Assembly: GCF_016234775.1 (NCBI RefSeq)
Contig: NZ_JACRAH010000064.1
Span: forward strand, 61,066 to 125,065
Direction of reading: 5' to 3'
From: Aquabacterium sp.
Lineage (GTDB): Bacteria; Pseudomonadota; Gammaproteobacteria; Burkholderiales; Burkholderiaceae_C
DNA: 64,000 nt
A program made the translations under genes and the position numbers. The notes under the pieces are model-generated. The model ran no database searches and was not told the origin of the DNA. It saw only the letters and a list, made by a program, of their open reading frames with translations. Positions within the stretch are counted from its first letter, which is position 1. Every line of letters starts with the position of its first letter. This document shows, piece after piece, positions 1-9,111 of this stretch.

Positions 1-1004
1 CACTGGAGGTGCGCATGGTGGATGACGGCACCGAGGCGCAGGCAGCCTTGAGTGGGGCGGGCGCTGTGCCATTCGGGACGGAGCGCTATCTGGAACGTGG
101 CGGCGTGCCCATCATTGTCAAGCGTCAGGTCGTCCTGACGGGGGACAACCTGACCGATGCGCAAGCCGGTTTCGACGAAAACCAGGAGGCTGCTGTTCAC
201 CTGACGCTGGACGCCCGTGGTGCCCGCATCTTCCGTGACATCACGCGCGAGAACATCGGCAAGCGCATGGCCATCCTGCTGTTCGAAAAGGGCAAGGGCG
301 AGGTCGTGACGGCCCCGGTGATCCGTGGCGAAATCGGTGGTGGCCGCGTGCAGATCTCCGGTCGCATGAGCACCGAAGAGGCCAGTGACACTGCGCTGCT
401 GCTGCGCGCCGGTTCGCTGGCTGCGCCCATGGAGATCATCGAAGAGCGCACCGTCGGCCCCAGCCTGGGCGCAGAAAACATCGCCCAGGGCTTCAACAGC
501 CTGATCTACGGTTTTGCCGCGATCGCTGTATTCATGGTCTTCTACTACATGCTGTTTGGCGTGTTCTCTACCATCGCGCTGTCGGTCAACCTGCTGTTGC
601 TGGTGGCGGTGCTGTCCATGCTGCAAGCCACGCTGACGCTGCCTGGTATCGCTGCTATCGCGTTGACGCTGGGTATGGCCATTGACTCCAACGTGCTGAT
701 CAACGAGCGGGTGCGTGAAGAGTTGCGCAATGGCTCGGCGCCGCAATCGGCCATCGCGGCTGGTTACGAGCACGCCTGGGCCACGATCCTGGACTCCAAC
801 GTGACCACGCTGATTGCCGGGCTGTCCCTGCTGGCTTTTGGCTCCGGCCCGGTCAAGGGCTTTGCCGTGGTGCATTGCCTGGGCATCCTCACCTCCATGT
901 TCTCCGCCGTGTTCTTCTCGCGCGGTCTGGTCAACCTCTGGTATGGCCGTCAGAAGAAGCTCAAGAGCGTGTCCATCGGGCAGGTCTGGAAAGCTCAGGA
1001 ATAA
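1..1004 (+). CDS. secD: Protein translocase subunit SecD (C-terminal part)
   Basis: The window opens inside this gene, so only about the last 333 residues are visible, in the frame that reads from base 3. SecD with SecF forms the proton-driven accessory complex that helps SecYEG pull proteins across the inner membrane. Visible are the end of the periplasmic P1 domain (about residues 1-150) and the C-terminal membrane block, including the SecD motif GMAIDSNVLINERVREE and three or more hydrophobic helices. The stop is followed 15 bases later by secF, so the two are cotranscribed. The 5' end and any yajC/tgt neighbours lie outside the window. Confidence 0.94.
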   Translation, partial: LEVRMVDDGTEAQAALSGAGAVPFGTERYLERGGVPIIVKRQVVLTGDNLTDAQAGFDENQEAAVHLTLDARGARIFRDITRENIGKRMAILLFEKGKGEVVTAPVIRGEIGGGRVQISGRMSTEEASDTALLLRAGSLAAPMEIIEERTVGPSLGAENIAQGFNSLIYGFAAIAVFMVFYYMLFGVFSTIALSVNLLLLVAVLSMLQATLTLPGIAAIALTLGMAIDSNVLINERVREELRNGSAPQSAIAAGYEHAWATILDSNVTTLIAGLSLLAFGSGPVKGFAVVHCLGILTSMFSAVFFSRGLVNLWYGRQKKLKSVSIGQVWKAQE

Positions 1005-1019
1005 AAGGGAGTACACACC

Positions 1020-2039
1020 ATGGAATTTTTCCGCATCAAGCGCGACATCCCCTTCATGCGCCACGCGTTGATCTTCAACGCGATCTCTTTCCTGACCTTC
1101 GCGGCCGCAGTCTTCTTTCTGGTGACGCGAGGTCTGCATCTGTCCATCGAGTTCACCGGTGGTTCGCTGATTGAGGTGCAGTACGCGCAGAGCGCTGACC
1201 TGGTCAAGACGCGTACGGCCATCGAGAAGCTCAACTACGGTGAGGTTCAGGTCCAGAACTTCGGCTCGTCGCGTGACGTGCTGATTCGCCTGCCTTTGCG
1301 CGGCGGCATGAAGCAGACCGAGGTCGTGACCAAGGTGTTTGGGGCACTGTGCCAGGCTGAGTCTGGCCAGATCGTCAACAAGGACACGGACAAGGGCCCC
1401 GCTGAAATCTGTGAAGCCGCAGGTGGCGTGCAGCCCGTGACCAAGCAGCGCAGCGAATTTGTCGGCCCGCAGGTCGGTGACGAACTGGCTCGCGACGGCG
1501 CCCTGGCGCTGGCCGTGACCGTGCTGGGCATCATGATCTACCTGGCGCTGCGCTTCGAGTGGAAGTTCTCGGTGGCTGCCATCATCGCCAACTTGCACGA
1601 CATCATCATCATCCTGGGCTTCTTCGCCTTCTTCCAGTGGGAGTTTTCACTCTCCGTTCTGGCTGCCGTGCTGGCTGTGCTGGGTTACTCGGTGAACGAA
1701 TCGGTGGTGATCTTTGACCGGATTCGTGAGACTTTCCGGCGGTTCCGCAAGCTGAGCACCGCGGAGGTCATCGACCACGCGATCACCAGCACCATGAGCC
1801 GCACCATCATCACGCACGGCAGTACCGAAATGATGGTGCTGGCCATGCTGATTTTTGGTGGCCCCACGCTGCACTACTTCGCGCTGGCCCTGACCATCGG
1901 CATTTTGTTCGGCATCTATTCGTCGGTGTTCGTGGCCGCGGCCATTGCGATGTGGCTGGGCGTTAAACGCGATGATCTGATTAAAACGGGCAAAAAAGAC
2001 CTCGATCCCAACGATCCACACGCTGGTGCCGTGGTGTAG
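1020..2039 (+). CDS. secF: Protein translocase subunit SecF
   Basis: A 339-residue inner-membrane partner of SecD in the Sec translocon. It has an N-terminal membrane helix (about residues 18-38), a periplasmic segment starting with the family signature IEFTGGSLIEVQY, and a C-terminal five-helix bundle with GYSVNESVVIFDRIRE, the counterpart of the SecD motif. Length is normal for SecF (about 310-340). The ATG at 1020 is preceded by GGGAG at 1008-1012, and the gene follows secD with a 15-base gap, as in most Proteobacteria. Confidence 0.96.
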   Translation: MEFFRIKRDIPFMRHALIFNAISFLTFAAAVFFLVTRGLHLSIEFTGGSLIEVQYAQSADLVKTRTAIEKLNYGEVQVQNFGSSRDVLIRLPLRGGMKQTEVVTKVFGALCQAESGQIVNKDTDKGPAEICEAAGGVQPVTKQRSEFVGPQVGDELARDGALALAVTVLGIMIYLALRFEWKFSVAAIIANLHDIIIILGFFAFFQWEFSLSVLAAVLAVLGYSVNESVVIFDRIRETFRRFRKLSTAEVIDHAITSTMSRTIITHGSTEMMVLAMLIFGGPTLHYFALALTIGILFGIYSSVFVAAAIAMWLGVKRDDLIKTGKKDLDPNDPHAGAVV

Positions 2040-2118
2040 AGTCTTTGGCAGTTAGTTGAATAACCAGATCGGCCGGGGATGGCGAAGTAACCCGGTCGGC
2101 TGAACGGCTGCCAATCAC

Positions 2119-4467
2119 ATGACTGTTGGTTCACACCGCGCGCTGGCCCTGACAGCTCGCGTCTGCTTTCTGGAGTCCCTGGCCAAAGGCGTTGGTGCTT
2201 TGGTGCTGGGCTCTCTTGAGGGCGCCAAGGTGCTGGCCAGTCAGTCGGCGGAGCCTGCATTGAGGTTGCGCCGCCAGGATCTGGTCCTGGATCTGCCTCG
2301 CGCCATCTCGGCATGGCAGGGTGACATCGACAAGCGCATTCATGATGCTTTGCGCGAATTGCGCACAGGCCGCACGGTCAGCGCCCGAGCGCCCGATGCC
2401 GGCTCGCTGAAAGTCGACATCCCCCTGAGCCTGGTGGATGACTGCGACATGGACCGCGAGCTGACGGCATCCCGCTTGTCTCAGGCCGTGTCGGATCTGA
2501 CCGGCCAGGAATACACCGACCTCAACGCCCGCCTGCAAGCTGTAGGTGGCCAGGTGGACACCAGCAGTAGCCAGGTCGATGTGCTGGGGCCTGCCTGGAT
2601 GGCCAAATGCGTGCTGGAGGGGTGGCTGACGTCGGGCATGACGATCGCACACTGGGCCACCTTGCAGACGGTGCTCCAGAACGAGGTGTCGCATTGGGCG
2701 CAGGAGGCGTATCACCATGCCAACCGTGTCCTGCTGGACCATGGTGTGAGGCCGGAGATCGATCTTCGGCCCTTCATCAGGCGCAGCCGGGATAGCGGTG
2801 TGGCGGGGCAAGCCAGGGTGACCATGCCTGGCGGTCTGGGCGGCCCCATGAGCGGCATCTCTGCTGCTGGGGCAGGGGGCGGGGCAGGCTTACGCCTGGA
2901 TCCCAATGGCAACAGCGGGCTGCAGCCGCTTGGGCGCGCCTATGACGAAACCCAGATGTTGACCCAGACGCCGGGTATGCGTGCCGCCGCACAGCCACAG
3001 GTGGTGCTGAGCAAGCTCAATCAGATCGTGGCACGTCAGGTGCCTGGGTTTGCGCCGACCGCTCCGGTGCAGGCGCCTGTGGCGCTCAGCCCGGGCTTGG
3101 GGCAAGCCATTCAATCTGTGGGGCAAGCGGTTCGAAGCCATGCCGATGGTCAGGTGGGCGGCGTGCTGACCTCGCCGGCCGCCGCACTGCAGGAGTTGCA
3201 GCACAGCAAGCAGGCCTTGAAGCAGGCGGCGTCTACACCCGTCGAGCGCGCCACGATTGAAATCGTCGCCTTGTTGTTCCAGTCCATCTTGCAGGAAGAG
3301 CGTCTGCCCGCCACCATTCGCGTTTGGTTTGCCCGTTTGCAGATGCCGGTGTTGCGCGTGGCGGTCAGTGAGCCCGATTTCTTTGCGACCACCAGCCATC
3401 CCGCGCGGGTGCTGATCGACCGCATGGGTGCCTGTGTGATGGGTTTCGTCACGGGCTCGCAAGAGCATGACGACGCCTTGCACAAGGAGATCAAGCGCAT
3501 CGTGCAGGTGGTCGAGGCCTATCCGGATACGGGCCGGCGCGTGTTCCAGACGGTGCTGACCGAGTTCGAGCGCTTCCTGGAAAGCTATTTCCGCGAGCAC
3601 AACGAGGCCAGCCGCAAGGGCGTCTCACTGGCGCAGCAGGTCGAGCAGCGCGAAACCTTTGCCATCCAGTACACCATCGAGTTGCGCAAGATGCTGGAAG
3701 GCATGCCTGTGCACGAAGGCGTGCGCGAGTTCCTCTTCAAGGTCTGGGCCGATGTGCTGGGCCACAGCGCGGTGCTGACCAGCCAGGCCAGCGATGAAAC
3801 CCGTGCGCTCAAGAAGGCCGCGGCCGATCTGATCTGGTCGGCCAGCGCCAAGACATCTCGCGAAGAGCGAGCCGATGTGCTCATGCGCCTGCCCCCCTTG
3901 CTCAAGGCCGTGCGTGAAGGGATGGCCCAGTCCGGCTTGCCCGTGGACAAACAGGACGAGCACATCCAGTCCCTGAATGCGGCGCTGGCCGCGGCGTTCT
4001 CTGCCAGATCGGCGGCCTTGTCTGCCGCACACCTGAAGGCGGTGACCGACCGCCTGGCGGCGCTGGACGACGTGTTGCCCGACATCGGCGAGGTTGAGCT
4101 CGACGAGCAGACCTTGCGTGATTTGTCTGGACATGAGAGCGATAGCCTGGAGATCGTGGCGGAAGGCGGCACGATGCCGACGCCAGCGATGTTGGGCTGG
4201 GCGCGCGATCTGCACGTCGGCTCCTGGTTCAAGCTGGAGTACCGCAACCAGACCGAATCGGTTCAACTGGCCTGGCTGGGCCTGCAAAAGCAACTGATCC
4301 TGTTTGTGTCGCCCAGCGGGCGTGGTGTGCTGTTCCAGTTGCATCGCCTGGCGGCCTTCCTGCAGGCGGGGCTGCTCGTGCCTGTTGAAGAAGAGCCCTT
4401 GACCACCCGTGCCACGCGTGAAGCGTTGGCCAAGCTTGACGCCGATCCTGCGCGCCTGTTGAGCTGA
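2119..4467 (+). CDS. DUF1631 family protein, function unknown
   Basis: A 782-residue protein resembling the DUF1631 family, sometimes mislabelled thymidine phosphorylase. It is largely helical and soluble: an N-terminal part (about 30-240) with acidic/basic helices, a Gly/Ala/Pro-rich linker (about 240-330), a long helical core (350-640) and a C-terminal domain (about 680-770) containing DLHVGSWFKLEYRNQ. No catalytic motif or signal peptide is visible. The start is uncertain because no good ribosome site precedes the ATG at 2119. It lies between secF and the pilus locus, 79 and 121 bases from its neighbours, so a role in either system cannot be inferred from position alone. Confidence 0.8.
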   Translation: MTVGSHRALALTARVCFLESLAKGVGALVLGSLEGAKVLASQSAEPALRLRRQDLVLDLPRAISAWQGDIDKRIHDALRELRTGRTVSARAPDAGSLKVDIPLSLVDDCDMDRELTASRLSQAVSDLTGQEYTDLNARLQAVGGQVDTSSSQVDVLGPAWMAKCVLEGWLTSGMTIAHWATLQTVLQNEVSHWAQEAYHHANRVLLDHGVRPEIDLRPFIRRSRDSGVAGQARVTMPGGLGGPMSGISAAGAGGGAGLRLDPNGNSGLQPLGRAYDETQMLTQTPGMRAAAQPQVVLSKLNQIVARQVPGFAPTAPVQAPVALSPGLGQAIQSVGQAVRSHADGQVGGVLTSPAAALQELQHSKQALKQAASTPVERATIEIVALLFQSILQEERLPATIRVWFARLQMPVLRVAVSEPDFFATTSHPARVLIDRMGACVMGFVTGSQEHDDALHKEIKRIVQVVEAYPDTGRRVFQTVLTEFERFLESYFREHNEASRKGVSLAQQVEQRETFAIQYTIELRKMLEGMPVHEGVREFLFKVWADVLGHSAVLTSQASDETRALKKAAADLIWSASAKTSREERADVLMRLPPLLKAVREGMAQSGLPVDKQDEHIQSLNAALAAAFSARSAALSAAHLKAVTDRLAALDDVLPDIGEVELDEQTLRDLSGHESDSLEIVAEGGTMPTPAMLGWARDLHVGSWFKLEYRNQTESVQLAWLGLQKQLILFVSPSGRGVLFQLHRLAAFLQAGLLVPVEEEPLTTRATREALAKLDADPARLLS

Positions 4468-4588
4468 GCCTGGCCTGTCGCCCTCGGAGCTGCGCTTCCG
4501 AGAATTACGACACGAACTGGCTTCTATTCCTTCCACCTCGTGGAATCCCTTCTGTCAGCATTCCGATGTAAGAGTCTCGGAGTGCGGA

Positions 4589-6202
4589 ATGTTTTTTCGT
4601 CGCCAGTCAGCAGAAGGTACGCAGTGGGTCACGGTGATCCAGGACGGATCGACTGTGCATGCCGCGCAAGTGGTGTACACGGCCGACGGCCGCCCACGCG
4701 TGGACTGGATGTGGCAACACGATGCGCAAGGCATGGACAGCGCTCTGCGCACGCTGCAGGGCGCCAAGCGACTCAAGGGTTGCGCGTTGGTGGGCGTGCT
4801 GGACCGTGCGCACTACCGCATGTTGGCCACGGACACGCCCGATGTGGCCCGCGAAGATTGGCGAGATGCCATGCGCTGGCACCTCAAGGAGCAGGTCGAT
4901 TTCCCGGTGGAAGACGCCGTGCTGGATGTGCTGGAGGTGCCTCAGGCTACTTCGCGCAGCAGCAGCGCCGTGATGACCTTTCTGGTGCCGCGTCTTGACT
5001 ACTCCACGGTTGAGCTGGCGGCCGATGATCTGGGCCTGAACTGGACGGCCCTGGATGTGCCCGAGACGGCCTTGCGCAACGTTTGTGCTTTGGCAGAAGA
5101 CGGTGAGAAGGCTCATGCGTTGATGGTCTTCGGTGACAGCCACGGCATGCTGGTCATCACCTTCAAGGGCGAGCTCTTGATGGCCCGCCACATCGAGGTG
5201 ACCGTGTCTGCGGTGACCGGTGACGAAGAGGTCCGTGGGGCCGCGTTGAGTCGTGCTTCTCTGGAAATCCTGCGCACGGTGGACACCTTCGAGCGCATGC
5301 ACAGCCAGGTTCAGCTCTCGGGCATGACGGTGGCCTTGCCGCCGGGTTGCGGCGCGGGCGCGCTGGAGATGCTCGCCGAGCTGATTTATGTGCCGCTGCA
5401 GCCGCTGGGCTTGTCGGCCTGGTTTGATCTGGAGTTGCTGGGCGGGGATGCCGTGCCGTTCAGCGAAGGCATCACCTTCAGCGAGCTGTGCGTATTGGGT
5501 GCCGCCCTGCGCGCGCATCCGGCCTTGCTGGATCGCCCGCAACTGCAATTGCTCGACCCCAACAGCGTGTTGGGTCAGTCTCCGACTTGGGGCGCGGTGC
5601 TGGGTGTTCGCCTGGCTGGCGGTGTGCTGGCCCTGGGTACGGCTGCAGGCATAGGGTTGCACGCTGGCGCCGGTGGCTACAACTTGCAAGCCGGCCAGAT
5701 CGAGCAGGAGATCAACACTTTGCGTATCACGGCTGCGGCCAATCCCCCGTCTCCGATCGTCAAGGAGCTGGAGTCCTTGAGGCAAAAGGATGCGCAGCAG
5801 CGCCAGGTGCAGGATGCCTTGCAAGGCAGCATGGCCTGGGCTTCGCAGGGCTACTCCGACTACCTGATGGCCTTGGGCCGTCAGACCCACCCTTCTGTCT
5901 GGATCACGGGTTTGAACGTGCACGGTGACGGGCGCGACATCATCCTGAGCGGCCGCACCGATAACGTGGCGGCCATGCCAGCCTATCTGCAGCGCCTGGG
6001 CTTGGAGGAGCGCTTCAAGGGCCGCCGCTTTGCGCAGATGGAGATGTCGGCGCTGGCCGGGCAAGACACGGTGGCGGGCGTGGTGCAGTTCACGCTCAAA
6101 GGGGTTCGCAAGGACGAGGGTGACACCACCACGCGTGAAGCCGCTTTGCGCGCGGTGGGCAAGATCCCTCCGGAATCGAACAAGGAGGCACCCAAGAAAT
6201 GA
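4589..6202 (+). CDS. mshI: MSHA pilus protein MshI, PilM-PilN type fusion
   Basis: A 537-residue protein that begins the pilus locus. Residues 1 to about 315 look like a PilM/actin-fold cytoplasmic domain. A hydrophobic helix at about 333-356 and a coiled, PilN-like periplasmic tail (about 366-500) follow. In MSHA systems MshI combines the PilM and PilN roles of the inner-membrane alignment complex that links the ATPase to the secretin. The ATG at 4589 has GGAG six bases upstream. The 3' end overlaps mshJ by four bases (ATGA). Assignment rests on architecture and gene order rather than on a strong motif. Confidence 0.78.
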   Translation: MFFRRQSAEGTQWVTVIQDGSTVHAAQVVYTADGRPRVDWMWQHDAQGMDSALRTLQGAKRLKGCALVGVLDRAHYRMLATDTPDVAREDWRDAMRWHLKEQVDFPVEDAVLDVLEVPQATSRSSSAVMTFLVPRLDYSTVELAADDLGLNWTALDVPETALRNVCALAEDGEKAHALMVFGDSHGMLVITFKGELLMARHIEVTVSAVTGDEEVRGAALSRASLEILRTVDTFERMHSQVQLSGMTVALPPGCGAGALEMLAELIYVPLQPLGLSAWFDLELLGGDAVPFSEGITFSELCVLGAALRAHPALLDRPQLQLLDPNSVLGQSPTWGAVLGVRLAGGVLALGTAAGIGLHAGAGGYNLQAGQIEQEINTLRITAAANPPSPIVKELESLRQKDAQQRQVQDALQGSMAWASQGYSDYLMALGRQTHPSVWITGLNVHGDGRDIILSGRTDNVAAMPAYLQRLGLEERFKGRRFAQMEMSALAGQDTVAGVVQFTLKGVRKDEGDTTTREAALRAVGKIPPESNKEAPKK

Positions 6203-6897
6203 ACAGCACCTTGCTTCGTTCATGGTTGCCGCTGATCATGACGCGCTGGCGTCAAGGGCGTCGAATGTTCGATGCCCGCTTGGTCAACGAGCGCCGGTTG
6301 ATCATCGTGGCGCTGGTCGCGTTTGTCTGGTTCTTGCTGGACTCCGCACTGGTGACGCCGTCCTTCCAACAGTTCAACCAGGCCGCCAAACGCAACAAGG
6401 CCGCCTTCATGGCGCGTGACGCCTTGATCGCAGAAGTCCAGAAGCGCAAGCAGGACATGACCCTGAAAGAGGCGGAGGCCTTGCAGGAAATCAGGCAGAT
6501 CAAAGAACGCATCGAGCGCAGCAAACAAGCTTTGGCGCAACAGCAGGCGATGCTGGTACCCGCGCGGGACATGCGTGGTCTGCTGGAAGGCTTGTTGTCT
6601 CAAAGTGGCCGTGTGCAGTTGTCACTCATGCGGACCCTGCCGCCTGAAGAGGTCAAGTTCGCCCCTGTGCCGGGTGTGGCGATCTCGAACGCCTTGTTGT
6701 ATCGCCAGAGTATGGAGCTGGCCGTCACCGGCGGGTTCATCGATGTGCTGACCTGGTTGCGCAATGTCGAAGCATTGCCACGCAAGCTGTTGTGGGACGG
6801 CATGATCCTCAAGACCAACGACATGGGTGAGCTGACCTTGACCCTGCAGGTTCACACCTTCAGTCCGGATCGTGATGCCCTGGAGATCACGCCATGA
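6199..6897 (+). CDS. mshJ: MSHA pilus protein MshJ (PilO-like)
   Basis: A 232-residue bitopic inner-membrane protein. A membrane helix lies at about residues 32-52 (IIVALVAFVWFLLDSALV), followed by a charged coiled coil (about 60-120) and a small alpha/beta C-terminal domain. This is the layout of PilO/GspM proteins, which pair with PilN-like tails to form the periplasmic alignment ring. It starts with ATG at 6199, overlapping the stop of mshI, and its stop overlaps the start of mshK, indicating translational coupling along the operon. Confidence 0.77.
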   Translation: MNSTLLRSWLPLIMTRWRQGRRMFDARLVNERRLIIVALVAFVWFLLDSALVTPSFQQFNQAAKRNKAAFMARDALIAEVQKRKQDMTLKEAEALQEIRQIKERIERSKQALAQQQAMLVPARDMRGLLEGLLSQSGRVQLSLMRTLPPEEVKFAPVPGVAISNALLYRQSMELAVTGGFIDVLTWLRNVEALPRKLLWDGMILKTNDMGELTLTLQVHTFSPDRDALEITP

Positions 6898-7421
6898 ACA
6901 AGTTGGTGCATGTCCACCTCATGGGCCTGGCGGCGTTGGTGGGGGCTTTGTGGTCCCTGGCGGTCGCTGCCGTCGAGCCCGACCTCAAGGGCGTGATGGA
7001 CCCAACCAGGCCGCCTGCAGGCGTGATGCTCAAGATGACTGGCGAGAACGCCGGGCGCGCCTTGAAGTCCGTCGTGAGCGATGGTCCTGCGGCTGCGGCC
7101 TTGGCCGCCATGCCGGCGGCATCTGGTGCCTCGGCTTCGGCGGGCGCGACATCGTCCCCCAATGATGGGTCGGCAGATCGCTGGGCCGTGACCTCGATTC
7201 GCATTGACCGGGCCTCCGGCGAAGGCGTGGCCCTGGTTGGTGACGAGCTGGTGCGCGTGGGTGACACCGTGCATGGCATGAAGGTGCTGGGCATCTCCTC
7301 CAGCGAGGTCCAGCTCAATGGGCCAGATGGTGTGCGGAAGTTGGTGCTTCCTGATGTGATCGAGCAGAGCAGGGCGAAGCCCGCCCGAGCCGCCAAGCGC
7401 GGACGAAAGGAAAAGCAATGA
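6894..7421 (+). CDS. mshK: MSHA pilus protein MshK (PilP-like)
   Basis: A 175-residue exported protein with a hydrophobic N-terminus (about 1-26) and then DPTRPPAG, a short proline motif typical of PilP/GspC/MshK proteins. An Ala/Ser-rich linker (about 60-90) leads to a small C-terminal HR-like domain (about 95-160, with SIRIDRASGEGVALVGDELV) and a basic tail. PilP-like proteins bridge the inner-membrane complex and the secretin. Both ends overlap neighbouring genes by four bases, and position between mshJ and the secretin supports the call. The low-complexity sequence makes the family match less certain. Confidence 0.74.
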   Translation: MNKLVHVHLMGLAALVGALWSLAVAAVEPDLKGVMDPTRPPAGVMLKMTGENAGRALKSVVSDGPAAAALAAMPAASGASASAGATSSPNDGSADRWAVTSIRIDRASGEGVALVGDELVRVGDTVHGMKVLGISSSEVQLNGPDGVRKLVLPDVIEQSRAKPARAAKRGRKEKQ

Positions 7422-9103
7422 AGTCCTTGCAGACAATCCAGAAAGCACTGGTGATCGGTCTGAGCATGGCTGGATGGGGTCTTTCGCACGCTGCGGATGT
7501 CGATGATCAGGCCGTCGGCCGGATGAGCATGAGCCTGAGCCTGAGGCAGGTTGAATCCGTTCTGCATGCCAATCCACCTGGTGCTGGGGCGATCTCGTCG
7601 CGGGCTGCGGACGGCCGCTTTGACATTGCCATGCGCAATGCACCGGCTGCCCAGGTATTTGCACAGCTCGGTGCCGGCAGCCAGTACAACATCCTGGTGC
7701 CGCCCGATGTCACGGGCAACCTCAGCCTGAGCTTGAAGAACACAACCATGCATGAAGCACTGGAGACCCTGCGCGACATGTATGGCTATGACTATCGCAT
7801 CACAGGCAACCGCGTTTTCATTTCGTCCAATGCCGTCCAGACGCGGCTGTATCGCATCAACTATCTGCCAGGGCGGCGCGTGGGTTCTTCGGAGTTGAGC
7901 ATCGCCTCCGCTGCGACAGCCAACACGGGGGGCGGCAACGCTTCAGGCGCAGCATCTTCGGGCTCTTCCAGCGCGTCTGGCTCTGGGGCCAGCGGTGGTG
8001 GTGGCAGCGGTGGCGGCAACGGCGGTTCCAGTGCGACATCATCGGTGCGCACAACCTCGGATACAGATTTCTGGAAAGATGTCAGTGATTCGCTGGTGTC
8101 CCTTATTGGCAGCAAGGATGGCCGCAGCGTGACGATCAATCCCGGTGCGGGCGTGATCCTCGTTCGCGCTACACCAGCAGAGCTGAGGCAGGTTTCCGAG
8201 TACCTGCGGGCCGTGCAGGTCACGATTGAGCGCCAGGTCATGCTGGAAGCCAAGATCGTCGAAGTGCAATTGACGAAGTCTTCAGAGAGTGGCATCAACT
8301 GGGGCTTGTTCCGCAGCGATGGGTTCAATGGCGGGCGCCTGGGTGTGGTCGGCATGGTGCCGGGGGTGACACTGGGCTCCTCATTGACCAATGGCAACGT
8401 GACCGTGACACCCGGTACGGGGGTCACCTCCAGTGCCACAGGCAAGGGCTTTTATGGCCTGGCCCTGCAGACGCCCAACTTTGCGGCCTTGCTGTCCTTC
8501 CTGGAGACACAGGGCAATGTGCAGGTGCTCTCCAGCCCGCGCATTGCGGCGATGAACAACCAGAAGGCCGTGCTGAAGGTCGGTAGTGACGATACTTTCG
8601 TGACATCTGTCACCAACAACGTCACCGTGGTCAACAACACCACCGTGAACTCGCCCACAGTAGCAACCAAGACCTACTTCAGTGGCATATCCCTGGATGT
8701 GACGCCACAGATTGATGATTCCGGTACCGTGATGTTGCATGTGCACCCGGCCATCAGCGTGGCCACCACCAAGGATTTGTCGCTCAAGTTGGGCGATTCT
8801 GGAACCTATCAGGTGCCCGGTGTGGCGATCTCCATCAATGAGACCGACAGCATGGTGCGTGTGCGTGATGGCCAGATCGTGGCCATTGGTGGCCTGATGC
8901 AGCACTCTGGCAGCGATAGCCTGACCGGTGTGCCTGGCCTGGGTGAGGCGCCCGTGGTGGGGCGACTGTTTCGCTACAAGAACAACAGCAGCACCAAGCG
9001 TGAACTGGTCATCCTGATCAAGCCGACGGTGCTCAGTGAAGATGGTCTGGGCGCTGCCGCGGCAGAGCCTGCGACGCCCCTGTTGAGTGATGCCAGAAAT
9101 TGA
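7418..9103 (+). CDS. mshL: MSHA pilus secretin MshL
   Basis: A 561-residue outer-membrane secretin, the channel through which the pilus leaves the cell. It has a signal peptide (cut near residue 26), an STN/N-domain region (about 65-150), a Ser/Gly-rich linker (about 165-207) and a secretin domain from about 280 to 545 with VPGLGEAPVVGRLF and the terminal RELVILIKPTVL, both diagnostic of GspD/PilQ/MshL proteins. The start overlaps mshK by four bases. The next gene, mshE, begins eight bases after the stop, so no mshM or mshN lies between as it does in Vibrio. Confidence 0.92.
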   Translation: MKSLQTIQKALVIGLSMAGWGLSHAADVDDQAVGRMSMSLSLRQVESVLHANPPGAGAISSRAADGRFDIAMRNAPAAQVFAQLGAGSQYNILVPPDVTGNLSLSLKNTTMHEALETLRDMYGYDYRITGNRVFISSNAVQTRLYRINYLPGRRVGSSELSIASAATANTGGGNASGAASSGSSSASGSGASGGGGSGGGNGGSSATSSVRTTSDTDFWKDVSDSLVSLIGSKDGRSVTINPGAGVILVRATPAELRQVSEYLRAVQVTIERQVMLEAKIVEVQLTKSSESGINWGLFRSDGFNGGRLGVVGMVPGVTLGSSLTNGNVTVTPGTGVTSSATGKGFYGLALQTPNFAALLSFLETQGNVQVLSSPRIAAMNNQKAVLKVGSDDTFVTSVTNNVTVVNNTTVNSPTVATKTYFSGISLDVTPQIDDSGTVMLHVHPAISVATTKDLSLKLGDSGTYQVPGVAISINETDSMVRVRDGQIVAIGGLMQHSGSDSLTGVPGLGEAPVVGRLFRYKNNSSTKRELVILIKPTVLSEDGLGAAAAEPATPLLSDARN

Positions 9104-9111
9104 GGTAAGCC

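Noticed and set aside
2040..2118. GC-rich partial inverted repeat after secF as a terminator
   Set aside because: The arms pair poorly and no T-run follows.
4607..6223. A 538-codon open frame on the minus strand opposite mshI
   Set aside because: His/Gln/Arg-rich shadow translation with no domain; the + strand gene has correct operon overlaps and family architecture.
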